This document shows positions 1-7,207 of a stretch of DNA of 11,035 bases, in pieces. Position 1 is the stretch's first letter, and the number at the start of each line of letters is the position of its first letter. The notes under the pieces are model-generated. The model was not told where the DNA came from. It saw nothing but the letters and a program-made list of their open reading frames with translations, and did no database searches. This DNA comes from Dehalococcoidales bacterium (GTDB taxonomy: Bacteria > Chloroflexota > Dehalococcoidia > Dehalococcoidales > Fen-1064). The position numbers and the translations under genes are program-made. The stretch is taken from contig DAOUVG010000023.1 in the NCBI GenBank assembly GCA_030667735.1, positions 1 to 11,035 of the forward strand, written 5' to 3'.

Positions 1-1881
1 AGGCTCGCCCGGGGCTATTCGCCGGAGACACCGCGAGAGCTGGTGGACTGGGTCAAGGAACGGCTGCTGATTCCGGTACCGGAATGGGAGCGCCTTTTGC
101 AGGCAATGCACGACGACCACGATACTGATACCGATGAGTTGATGGAATCCCTCACAGAGAGACTGGTACGAATCAACCCGCCGTTGGCTTCGGAAGCACT
201 GGTGGCAGCCCTGGAAACCCTGCCCAGAATCACCCACGCCCTCTACGAAGAACAGGATGTAGCAACAGGGCCGCTTGCTGGCTCACATGCTGTACCGGCT
301 GGAGGAGAGGGCACGACAGCCGGTCTGGTAGAAGACACTGACGAAGCCCTCACCGACGTACTGGGAGAGTGGTTCCAGTTCTACGGGCCGATTACGTACG
401 ACTTCGTCCAGGCCACGCTCGGTATCGAGAAGCAACGCCTGTCCCTGGCCCTGGAAGACCTGATTGACTCCCAGAAGGTAATCATGGGGCCACTGGTGAC
501 GGAAAGCACCGAAGAGTGTATCTGCGATAGTGAGAACTTCGAGGTCCTGCTCAGGCTGGCGAGGGCAGGTGCCGTCCCTGTCTTCGAACCGCTGGATGTG
601 GAGTGGCTACCTCTCTTCCTGGCGAACCACCAGGGTGTGACCGACCCCGCTGATGATATCGAGGGCCTGTTCCGGTGCATCGAACAGTTGCTCTGCCTGC
701 CGGTACCGGCATCTCTATGGGAATCAGAAATTCTGCCGGCCAGACTGCACCCGTATTCCGCCTCCTGGCTGGACAGCGCAATGCAGGAAGGCAACCTCCG
801 GTGGGTGGGCAGTGAGAATCACCGCGTGGCCTTCTGCTTTGAGTCCGACCTGGACCTGATACAGGGAGATGCCACAGGTGTAACAGATACCGCAGAATCA
901 ACTGGAGAGGATGCCGGGTTAATTGATGTGTTCCCCGGTACCCTGGGTCGGTATGATTTTTCGACGCTCCTCACCCTGTCCAAGTACCGCCCCGATGAGT
1001 TGTCCGACCAGCTCTGGGATGCCGTGTGGCAGGGAAGGGTTACCAATGATACTTATGCCGCGCTCCGCCGGGGTATCCAGAACCGCTTCAGAGTGCCAAA
1101 GGTGACCGTTACTGCACCAGATCTCCGTCATCACGGCCGACGTACCGGTGGCCGTGGAGGGTTCGCCAGGTGGAGAAGCGCTGTTCCCTTCGCGGGCAAC
1201 TGGTTCCGACTTCCCGCTCCAGAGCCTGATGAAGACCTCCTTGAGACCGAGGAGCGTATAAAGGACAGGGCCAGACTCCTGCTGGACCGCTACGGAATCC
1301 TCTTCCGGGAACTACTGGAGAGAGAGATTCCTGTTTTTCATTGGAGGAATGTCTTCCGCGCCCTGCGGCTGATGGAGCTTTCCGGGGAAGTACTCGCCGG
1401 CTACTTCTTCCACGGCATTCCCGGGCCGCAGTTCATCTCACATCAGGCTTTCCGTCATCTGCAACGTAGACTGCCGGAAGATGCCGTCTACTGGATAAAC
1501 GCCATCGATCCGGCTTCCCTGTGCGGGGTCCAGCTTGAGGCAATCAGAGGGTCTCTGCCCAGGCGCATCGCCGGTACGCACCTTGTCTACCGGGGTGCCA
1601 AACTGGTGGCAATATCGAAGCGTAACGGCCGGAATCTAATCTTCAAGGTCCTGCCCGATGACATACACCTGCCGGAGTACCTGACCCCTCTGCGCCACCT
1701 GCTGACTCGGCAGTTTCAGCCGGTACGCCGGATTACTATCGAGACCATCAACGACGAGGAAGCGGCGCATAGCCCGTATGTGGATTTGCTTCGGACAGCC
1801 TTCGATGTCGCCATCGACTACAAGAACGTGATACTCTATCGCAAGGCGGGCCAGATACGGCAACAAGCAGAACAAGTTTAG
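1..1881 (+). CDS. lhr: Lhr-like ATP-dependent helicase, C-terminal part (5' end outside window)
   Basis: The reading frame is open from the first base, so the gene starts before the window; 626 residues are visible. Lhr-family proteins are superfamily 2 DNA/RNA helicases of roughly 1400-1500 residues implicated in DNA repair, so the motor domains should lie upstream. The visible part is the long C-terminal extension. Residues 5-20 (ARGYSPETPRELVDWV) match the usual lead-in to that extension. A winged-helix-like segment starts at WFQFYGP (124-130). Next come ECICDSENFEVLLRLAR (172-188), EPL (196-198), a LPVPASLWESEILPARL block (about 233-249) and WQGRVTNDT (about 343-351), all familiar from Lhr C-terminal regions. 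The end (about 400-626) is the DEAD/H-associated portion. A GTG at 43 could be mistaken for the start, but the frame upstream of it is clearly the same protein. The next gene follows after 56 bp on the same strand. Lhr family membership is secure; function is inferred from the family. Confidence 0.88.
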   Translation, partial: RLARGYSPETPRELVDWVKERLLIPVPEWERLLQAMHDDHDTDTDELMESLTERLVRINPPLASEALVAALETLPRITHALYEEQDVATGPLAGSHAVPAGGEGTTAGLVEDTDEALTDVLGEWFQFYGPITYDFVQATLGIEKQRLSLALEDLIDSQKVIMGPLVTESTEECICDSENFEVLLRLARAGAVPVFEPLDVEWLPLFLANHQGVTDPADDIEGLFRCIEQLLCLPVPASLWESEILPARLHPYSASWLDSAMQEGNLRWVGSENHRVAFCFESDLDLIQGDATGVTDTAESTGEDAGLIDVFPGTLGRYDFSTLLTLSKYRPDELSDQLWDAVWQGRVTNDTYAALRRGIQNRFRVPKVTVTAPDLRHHGRRTGGRGGFARWRSAVPFAGNWFRLPAPEPDEDLLETEERIKDRARLLLDRYGILFRELLEREIPVFHWRNVFRALRLMELSGEVLAGYFFHGIPGPQFISHQAFRHLQRRLPEDAVYWINAIDPASLCGVQLEAIRGSLPRRIAGTHLVYRGAKLVAISKRNGRNLIFKVLPDDIHLPEYLTPLRHLLTRQFQPVRRITIETINDEEAAHSPYVDLLRTAFDVAIDYKNVILYRKAGQIRQQAEQV

Positions 1882-1937
1882 ACACAGGACGTACAGGGCT
1901 CTCCGGACCGCCATTTCCAGAATACAGGAGGATATTT

Positions 1938-3167
1938 ATGACAGGCCACTTCCTTTCCGGTGAATGTCTGTATCAGGATGTGGTGGCGTACTTCTCATTC
2001 GGCGACCACCGAACGGCAACCGATGGTGAGGAGAAGACCACAGACTGGATGGCAGAGCGATTTTCGGCATGCGGTCTCGATGTCAGTTTCCAGACCTTCT
2101 CCCAGGAGACCTACTTCGTCGGCAACACCTTCTTGACTGTCGAGGGCGAGGAGATGAGCTGCTTTCCGTTGTGGCCGCCCACCTGGACCGGCAAGACTTC
2201 TGTTCGGGGTCAACTGGTGGCGACCGATACCGGCCAGGATATTCCGGAAGGGAGTATTGTGCTCCTCAAACCGTCTTTCAGCTACGGTGCGCCAGCCTTT
2301 TCCAACGAGGGGGATAATGCTGCTATTCGCGCGGCTGCCGATGCAGGGGCAATTGCAGTAATTGTCATCAGCAATGGGCCATCGGACGGAATGCACGCCT
2401 ATAACACCCCCGTAGAGACAGCGCGCCGGCCGATTCCGGTGGTACTTACTCCAAAGCGAAATGAGACGGTCCTGGTCAAGGCCGCAGAAAGACATGCCGA
2501 GGTATCCCTGCTCCTGGACGGGACTGATATTCCGAAGGCACAGCCGAGAAACGTAATCGCAAAGCTCAACCGCGGCGATGACATTATCGTTATATCCACG
2601 CCCAAGAGTGGTTGGTTCACCTGCGCCGGCGAGCGCGGCCCCGGCGTTGCGCTGTCCCTGGCCCTGGCACGGTGGGCGAGTGAACGCAACTCCAATGTCA
2701 GCTACCTGTTCGACGCCAACAGCGGCCATGAGACCAGCGGCACCGGTATAAGGCAATTCCTCAAGGAACTTGCCCCATTACCTGACAGAACGCTGGCCTG
2801 GATACACCTCGGCGCCAATATTGCCACCTGGGACTGGGAGGAGACCGCCGGTGGCCTTGTGAAGCGGGCACGACCGGAGGACTACCGAGTGGTCTGCAGC
2901 AGCGAAGCGCTTATGCCCCTGCTAAACACCGCGCTGGCCGGTCTGTCCGGACTGGAACCGCGGGCCGGTCAGGGAATAGGTGAGATGAGGGAAGTTATCC
3001 GCATGGGCTACCGGGGATTCGGGGTCAATGGCGGACCGTACCGGTACTTCCACACGCCGGAAGACGTACCGGAAGTCGGGACTGCCCCCGAACTCCTCGA
3101 ACCGATGGCCGCGGCACTGGTCAGGGCACTGGAATTGCTGGAATCTGAGGTGAAATCACAGACGTGA
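1938..3167 (+). CDS. PA-domain, M28-like peptidase homologue with altered active site
   Basis: 409 residues. The ATG is set by AGGAGG at 1926-1931, 6 nt upstream. An N-terminal part resembles M28 aminopeptidases, a PA-type insert spans about 85-195 (AAADAGAIAVIVI at 132-144 is typical) and an M28-like catalytic fold follows from about 204 (RNVIA) to 400. Expected M28 residues, by my alignment by eye to the Streptomyces aminopeptidase pattern: the first His/Asp motif is replaced by STPKSGW (220-226); the bridging Asp falls at E232 in GERGPG; the EE pair becomes H264-E265 in SGHE; the later Asp becomes H290 in IHLGAN; the last His is kept as H372 in FHTPED. Ordinary dizinc peptidase activity is therefore doubtful. 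I recall a family sharing the SGW/ERG/SGHE pattern, so this looks like a conserved variant rather than decay. No signal peptide or membrane segment is seen, so it is probably cytoplasmic. It may be cotranscribed with the helicase gene; its substrate is unknown. Confidence 0.75.
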   Translation: MTGHFLSGECLYQDVVAYFSFGDHRTATDGEEKTTDWMAERFSACGLDVSFQTFSQETYFVGNTFLTVEGEEMSCFPLWPPTWTGKTSVRGQLVATDTGQDIPEGSIVLLKPSFSYGAPAFSNEGDNAAIRAAADAGAIAVIVISNGPSDGMHAYNTPVETARRPIPVVLTPKRNETVLVKAAERHAEVSLLLDGTDIPKAQPRNVIAKLNRGDDIIVISTPKSGWFTCAGERGPGVALSLALARWASERNSNVSYLFDANSGHETSGTGIRQFLKELAPLPDRTLAWIHLGANIATWDWEETAGGLVKRARPEDYRVVCSSEALMPLLNTALAGLSGLEPRAGQGIGEMREVIRMGYRGFGVNGGPYRYFHTPEDVPEVGTAPELLEPMAAALVRALELLESEVKSQT

Positions 3168-3246
3168 CCCCGGAGGGAGTCAAAATAACGCCAGATACTT
3201 ACTCTCAACCGGGCAGCATAGAAGAGCTACCCCGCAGCCCTTTCCA

Positions 3247-4524
3247 TCACCGTACTATTATCTCACTCCGCTCCGGTCCCACCGAGATATAGCGCACCGG
3301 TTTCTCCAGGTATTCCTCGACATACTCCACGTAGCGCTGTGCGTTCGCCGGAAGACCTTCATAGGTGCGGACGCCGGTGATGTCCTCATCCCAACCGGGA
3401 AACTCCTCGTACACGGGCTTCGCCTCGTAGAGCAGTGGTGTCAGAGGGAAATCCGTCTCGATATTACCCCTGATTTCGTAGCCTATGCAGACCTTGAGCA
3501 CCGGTTCAGATGACAGGATATCCAGCTTGGTCAGAGCAATTTCATCAACCTGCTGGACCTGCATCCCGAACCTGGAGGCTACCAGGTCCAGGTGACCGGT
3601 CCGTCGCGGTCTGCCGGTGGCGGCGCCGTACTCGCCTCCACCTTTCTCCCGCAAACGAAGGCCGACTTCATCATCCAACTCGGTGACGAACGGACCCTCG
3701 CCGACGCAGGTCGAAAAGGCCTTGATGACACCGATGACATTGTCTATCGGGCGACTGAAAAGCCCCGCCCCGATGGGGGCAAACGCTGTCAGAGGTGATG
3801 ATGAGGTCGTCATCGGGTAGATGCCGTAGTGGATATCCCGGAGCGCTCCCAGTTGTCCTTCCAGCAGGATGTTCTTTCCTTCGGTGACGGCCTCTTCAAG
3901 AAGCACAATCGTGTCACATATGTAGTCTTTGATCTTACCGCCGTATTCCGCAAGCCATGAGAGCGTGCCCTCGATGCTGTGTGGCTCCCCACCGTATACT
4001 GAGGTCAGCATGGCGTTCTTCCACTCCAGCAGGTCGGAGACCCTACCCTCCATGTATTCCGGATAGAGCAACTCGCCTACCTGTATCCCCTTCTTGAGGT
4101 ATTTGTCCCCGTAGACCGGTGCAATACCGCGCACAGTGGAGCCGTACTTCCTACCGGCCAGTCTCTCTTCCTCCAGCCGGTCCTGGTCGCGATGGAACGG
4201 GAAACAGATAATGGCACGATCGCTGACCTTCAGATTCCCGGTGTCTATCACGATCCCACAGGCACGAATGTACTCAATTTCCTTGGCCAGGTGCTCCAGG
4301 TCTATCACCGTCCCCGGCCCGAGCACATTTATCACCCCCGGTCGGAATATGCCCGAAGGCAGCAGGTTCAGGGCAAACTTGCCGTAGTCGTTGATAATCG
4401 TGTGTCCGGCGTTGTTGCCTCCCTGGAAGCGGACGACCACATCGTGTTCCGCAGACAGCAGGTCCACCATTCTTCCCTTGCCTTCATCCCCCCAATTTAC
4501 ACCCACAATCGCCGTTATCATCAT
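3247..4524 (-). CDS. purA: Adenylosuccinate synthetase
   Basis: 425 residues, normal family length. PurA joins IMP and L-aspartate using GTP to give adenylosuccinate, the first committed step to AMP, in the cytoplasm. Visible motifs: P-loop-like NWGDEGKG (10-17) with catalytic D13; GGNNAGHT (35-42) with H41; GSTVRGIAP (128-136); aspartate-loop ATGRPRRTG (302-310); guanine-site TKLD (332-335); C-terminal SVGPERSE (414-421). The usual EGAQG near 222 reads EGQLG, followed by IHYGIYPMTTSSSP, so the IMP-contacting segment differs from E. coli. The retained D13 argues against the phage PurZ paralogue, which as I recall lacks this Asp. Two ATGs are adjacent (4524 and 4521); GGAGG at 4531-4535 lies 6 nt before the first. 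A sigma70-type promoter lies at 4610-4638, so it is transcribed on its own. It converges with the M28-like gene, 79 bp away. Confidence 0.95.
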   Translation of the reverse strand: MMITAIVGVNWGDEGKGRMVDLLSAEHDVVVRFQGGNNAGHTIINDYGKFALNLLPSGIFRPGVINVLGPGTVIDLEHLAKEIEYIRACGIVIDTGNLKVSDRAIICFPFHRDQDRLEEERLAGRKYGSTVRGIAPVYGDKYLKKGIQVGELLYPEYMEGRVSDLLEWKNAMLTSVYGGEPHSIEGTLSWLAEYGGKIKDYICDTIVLLEEAVTEGKNILLEGQLGALRDIHYGIYPMTTSSSPLTAFAPIGAGLFSRPIDNVIGVIKAFSTCVGEGPFVTELDDEVGLRLREKGGGEYGAATGRPRRTGHLDLVASRFGMQVQQVDEIALTKLDILSSEPVLKVCIGYEIRGNIETDFPLTPLLYEAKPVYEEFPGWDEDITGVRTYEGLPANAQRYVEYVEEYLEKPVRYISVGPERSEIIVR

Positions 4525-4609
4525 GCCTTACCTCCTCACGGACTTCTCGTTACGGGACAGCCGCCATGTCGGCCCTGCTTTCTTACCGTGGTACCGCTCT
4601 GCCCCGCAC

Positions 4610-4638
4610 ACTATAAATGCTCGCCCTCGGGACGTCAA
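4610..4638 (-). promoter_or_regulatory. purA promoter (TTGACG-N17-TATAGT)
   Basis: On the minus strand a -35 hexamer TTGACG (4638-4633) and a -10 hexamer TATAGT (4615-4610) are separated by exactly 17 bp; each matches the sigma70 consensus at five of six positions. Transcription should begin near 4603, leaving a leader of about 80 nt before the purA ATG. No other gene lies between it and purA. Confidence 0.7.
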
Positions 4639-4646
4639 GAGGTGTG

Positions 4647-4718
4647 TGTTCCCCCGGAACAGGTTCAGGCTCTTCCATACGGCTACCGACAATTACCGGC
4701 ACCACAGGAAGAGCCTGA
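4647..4718 (-). terminator. Two tandem stem-loops after the flavoprotein gene
   Basis: A perfect 12-bp inverted repeat pairs 4665-4676 with 4707-4718 around a 30-nt loop. Immediately beyond it on the minus strand a perfect 6-bp hairpin, TGTTCC-ccc-GGAACA, occupies 4647-4661. Both lie between the stop of the flavoprotein gene (4755) and the purA promoter (-35 at 4638), where a transcript end is expected. Neither is followed by a U-run on the minus strand, so they are not a textbook intrinsic terminator; they may protect a 3' end or assist factor-dependent termination. The structure is read directly; the role is inference. Confidence 0.4.
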
Positions 4719-4754
4719 TTATACGAGTCCGGGTCTACATGACCGACGAATGTT

Positions 4755-6731
4755 CTATATCATCCGCGCCACTGTGGCGCCATCGTTGCTGGCCCAGAGT
4801 ATCTTCCTGACCCCGTTGCAGTCACCCACAGCGTATAGCTCCTTTACCTTTCCCTTGAGAGCATAATAAAGCTCGTTGTTCTCCACGCCTCCGTAGGAGA
4901 GTATTACGGTATCGATATTTTCAATCACCCGCTCTTCCGTGGTATAGCTATCAATCACGGTGACGCTGCTACCGGATATCTCCTTGAGGGAAGCGCGCGG
5001 CGTCAGTTTCACACCGGCCCAGGCCAGTCGGCGAACAAGGGACATCCGTGTCAATTGCTCTATGCCACTACCCGGCTCCTCGTACGGGCATATTACTTCC
5101 ACCTTCTTCCCCTGCTGGGCCAGAAAGTCTGCCGTGGTCATACCCTCGGTGCGGAGCTGTGCGTCAACGATGAGCACATTCTCCCCAACCTCGGCCTTTC
5201 CGCTGAGGACGTTCCGTACAGTTTTAATGACATTGTCCTGCTCTATACCCGGCATGTCATCCGGGACACGCGGGAAAGAGCCGGTGGCCACCACGACCAC
5301 ATCCGGGTCCTGCTCCATCACGGTGTCAACGGTAACCTCGCTGTTGAGGTGAATGTCCACGTCGAGCATATTCAACTGGTACTTGTGAAAGCGAGGCAGC
5401 TCAGCCAGGTCTTCTCTCCCCGGTGCCTTGGCCGCGATATTCACCAGTCCACCAAGGTCATCGTCCTTCTCCCAGAGAGACACGTCATGGCCCCTTGCCT
5501 TTGCCACCCGGGCTGTCTCCATGCCACCGGGGCCACCACCAATCACCATGACACGCTTCTTCGTTTCTGCCGGTATAAGCTCCAGCCACCCGGGAATAGT
5601 CTCCTTACCAGTCGCAGAATTATAGGCACAGGACACTCCCATCGGGTTCCTGTCCTGCGAGACGCGCATCCAGCACCCCTCGGAGCAGCCCATGCACTTG
5701 CGGATTTCGTCCACTCTGCCCTCGCGGGCCTTGTTGGCAAACTCAGGGTCGCAGATGAAGGCACGGTTCATGAACACCAGGTCGGCAAGGCGGTCTTCCA
5801 GTATCTTCTCCGCCTGGACGGGGTCAACCACCCGACCACCGCCGATGACGGGTATGTCAACCACTTCCTTCAGCCCGGCGGCATTGTACATCAGCGCACC
5901 CGGCGGGAAATACATGGGAGGTATCCCGGCACCGGTAGCTATGTAGTCCAGGTTCCCGCTGCGCGTCATCATGGGGGCCATCACCTTCATTTCGTCCATA
6001 CCATATCCGCCACCGGAGAGCTGGTCGACACTCACCCTGATGCCGACCAAGAAATCCCGGCCGACAGCAGCCCTGACTGCGTCGATAATCTCGCAGGCGA
6101 ACCTCATGCGTCCCTCATGGCTACCACCATATTCATCGGTGCGTTTATTGCTATCAGGGGACATGAACTGAGTTATCAGGTAGCCGTGAGCCCCGTGTAT
6201 TTCCACACCGTCGACCCCGGCCTGTTTACAACGATATGCTTCGGCAGCAAATGCCTCGATGATTTCCTTCACCTCATCCCGCGTCATCGCGTGAGGCACC
6301 AGACCGGTACCGGGAGACGGTATCGCTGAAGGCGCCCAGTTCGTGTCTCCGTAGTGAAGTGTACCGTAGGCATTTCTGCCTCCATGCCAAAGTTGCACGA
6401 TGAAGCAAGTGCCGTGTTTCTTGATGGTCTCGGCACACTTCTTCAGCTTGTCCATGCCGCCGGGCTCCTGCAGAGGGCTGGACTGGCCCATGTGGAACTC
6501 ATAACCACCCTGTACCGGAGTCGGGCTACTGCGGTGGACTCCCCAGATACCGGTGCAAATCATACCTGCGCCACCCTTAGCCTTGGACTCCCAGTAGGCG
6601 GTGATTTTTTCTCCGGGCAGGCTATCCGGGTCCCGCAGACCGGGATAATGTCCCGGCACCACTATCCGGTTGCGCACTGTCATCTCTCCCACCTTAATCG
6701 GGCTGAAGAGAAGCTTGAATTGGTCTGCCAT
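4755..6731 (-). CDS. FMN/4Fe-4S/FAD oxidoreductase of the 2-enoate reductase / dienoyl-CoA reductase / TMADH family
   Basis: 658 residues, normal for this three-part family. An Old Yellow Enzyme barrel (1-340) binds FMN; VQLWHGG (112-118), IRVS (231-234), GGGR (297-300) and R323 fit the flavin site. Catalytic HGAHGY (179-184) gives H179, H182 and Y184, equivalent to the two histidines and the tyrosine of YqjM-type enoate reductases. Four cysteines, C346, C349, C353 and C368, suit a 4Fe-4S cluster. A Rossmann motif VIGGGPGG (396-403) with E421 binds FAD. The second nucleotide domain near 519-540 (IVDAQLRTEG) lacks a GxGxxG, as in trimethylamine dehydrogenase relatives, so direct NADPH use is uncertain. 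Probable role: cytoplasmic reduction of an activated C=C bond, or amine oxidation; substrate unknown. GGAGG at 6744-6748 lies 12 nt before the ATG. It has its own promoter at 6794-6822. Confidence 0.88.
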   Translation of the reverse strand: MADQFKLLFSPIKVGEMTVRNRIVVPGHYPGLRDPDSLPGEKITAYWESKAKGGAGMICTGIWGVHRSSPTPVQGGYEFHMGQSSPLQEPGGMDKLKKCAETIKKHGTCFIVQLWHGGRNAYGTLHYGDTNWAPSAIPSPGTGLVPHAMTRDEVKEIIEAFAAEAYRCKQAGVDGVEIHGAHGYLITQFMSPDSNKRTDEYGGSHEGRMRFACEIIDAVRAAVGRDFLVGIRVSVDQLSGGGYGMDEMKVMAPMMTRSGNLDYIATGAGIPPMYFPPGALMYNAAGLKEVVDIPVIGGGRVVDPVQAEKILEDRLADLVFMNRAFICDPEFANKAREGRVDEIRKCMGCSEGCWMRVSQDRNPMGVSCAYNSATGKETIPGWLELIPAETKKRVMVIGGGPGGMETARVAKARGHDVSLWEKDDDLGGLVNIAAKAPGREDLAELPRFHKYQLNMLDVDIHLNSEVTVDTVMEQDPDVVVVATGSFPRVPDDMPGIEQDNVIKTVRNVLSGKAEVGENVLIVDAQLRTEGMTTADFLAQQGKKVEVICPYEEPGSGIEQLTRMSLVRRLAWAGVKLTPRASLKEISGSSVTVIDSYTTEERVIENIDTVILSYGGVENNELYYALKGKVKELYAVGDCNGVRKILWASNDGATVARMI

Positions 6732-6793
6732 ATTTTTCTATTACCTCCTGCAGATTAACCTGAGCTGAATTCCTTGTTCCCTCACCGTTAGAA

Positions 6794-6822
6794 AGCATAC
6801 TCTGTGGAGAGTCTATCGTCAA
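6794..6822 (-). promoter_or_regulatory. Promoter of the flavoprotein gene (TTGACG-N17-TATGCT)
   Basis: On the minus strand TTGACG (6822-6817) and TATGCT (6799-6794) are separated by exactly 17 bp. The -35 hexamer is identical to that of the purA promoter, and the spacing is the same. The -10 is weaker (four of six), which would suit an activator-assisted promoter. Transcription should begin near 6787, giving a leader of about 55 nt. Confidence 0.6.
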
Positions 6823-6827
6823 GCCGT

Positions 6828-6860
6828 GCCAGCACCGGTGTACTCGCCGGCCAGCACCGG
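6828..6860 (-). repeat. 11-bp direct repeat at 22-bp period, candidate regulator site
   Basis: GCCAGCACCGG occurs at 6828-6838 and again, identical, at 6850-6860 (CCGGTGCTGGC on the minus strand). The period of 22 bp is two helical turns. The nearer copy ends 5 bp upstream of the -35 box of the flavoprotein promoter, placing the copies near -46 and -68 from the predicted start, where activators commonly sit. A shorter match, GCACCGG, appears at 6896-6902, 42 bp further. The repeat is directly visible; binding is inference. Confidence 0.5.
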
Positions 6861-7207
6861 CAGAGATGTGGCATGCCGCAGGTACTAACTTCCCTGCACC
6901 GGAAACACCATGGCCGGGTAGTTTACCAACGCAAATGGTGAAGGTGTCCCGGGGAGGTTTACGCCGGGAGAGGTATTCGTGGAACCGATATCGAATAACA
7001 TGGGAATTACCCTGGCGATAACCCGATTCGTCAAGGGACGTCATGTGAAGCTATTGATACCGGGATGGGTTAGCCTTGCGGGACGGTGTGTTCCGAGGTC
7101 TTCAGCACCGAGGCAGTGCTGACTCCGGAAAATAAAGGTATCGGAGATTAAACAGGTGGTTATTTACCCGGAGGATGCAGCCAGTAGCGGGATGCTGAAA
7201 GAGGGGA
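6861..7207. other. Intergenic stretch without a convincing gene
   Basis: About 350 bp between the upstream elements of the flavoprotein gene and the end of the small membrane-protein gene. It holds a near-palindrome at 6867-6880 (TGTGGCATGCCGCA, one mismatched pair), a third minus-strand TTGACG at 7034-7029 without a good -10, and a stem-loop at 7091-7130. A plus-strand reading frame of 47 codons (GTG 6979 to TGA 7122, GAGAGG just upstream) is possible but resembles nothing I know. A 116-codon minus frame (7044-6694) has no ribosome site and overlaps the flavoprotein start, so I do not call it. Confidence 0.5.
7091..7130. other. Stem-loop
   Basis: An inner stem CAGCAC (7103-7108) pairs with GTGCTG (7116-7121) over a 7-nt loop. 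An outer stem pairs TTCCGAG (7091-7097) with CTCCGGAA (7123-7130), with one bulged base; an internal loop separates the two. It lies about 80 nt beyond the stop of the small membrane-protein gene on the minus strand. There is no U-run, so it is at best a transcript-end or RNA-stability element. Confidence 0.4.

Noticed and set aside
70..711. Perfect palindromes built on CCGGTACCGG at 70-85 and 698-711
   Set aside because: Both lie inside the helicase gene and each encodes Pro-Val-Pro as CCG GTA CCG. Similar CGGTA/ACCGG strings are frequent in all genes here, so codon choice explains them.
1995..2756. 253-codon minus-strand open frame opposite the M28-like gene
   Set aside because: Shadow of a gene with a good ribosome site and family match; no supporting features of its own.
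3168..3246. Terminator between the convergent M28-like and purA genes
   Set aside because: Only a weak imperfect hairpin (near 3166-3181, with one mismatch and no T-run) is present; not enough to call.
3247..4524. PurA being a PurZ-type enzyme for a modified-base (Z) genome
   Set aside because: The WGDEGKG motif keeps the catalytic Asp that, as I recall, PurZ lacks, and there are no phage genes nearby.
5055..6329. Long plus-strand open frame (424 codons) opposite the flavoprotein gene
   Set aside because: It is antisense to a well-supported enzyme, rich in His, Arg and Pro as shadow frames of G+C-rich genes are, and has no recognisable domain.
6694..7044. 116-codon minus-strand open frame upstream of the flavoprotein gene
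   Set aside because: No ribosome site, it overlaps the start of the flavoprotein gene, it spans that gene's promoter and repeats, and its sequence resembles no protein I know.
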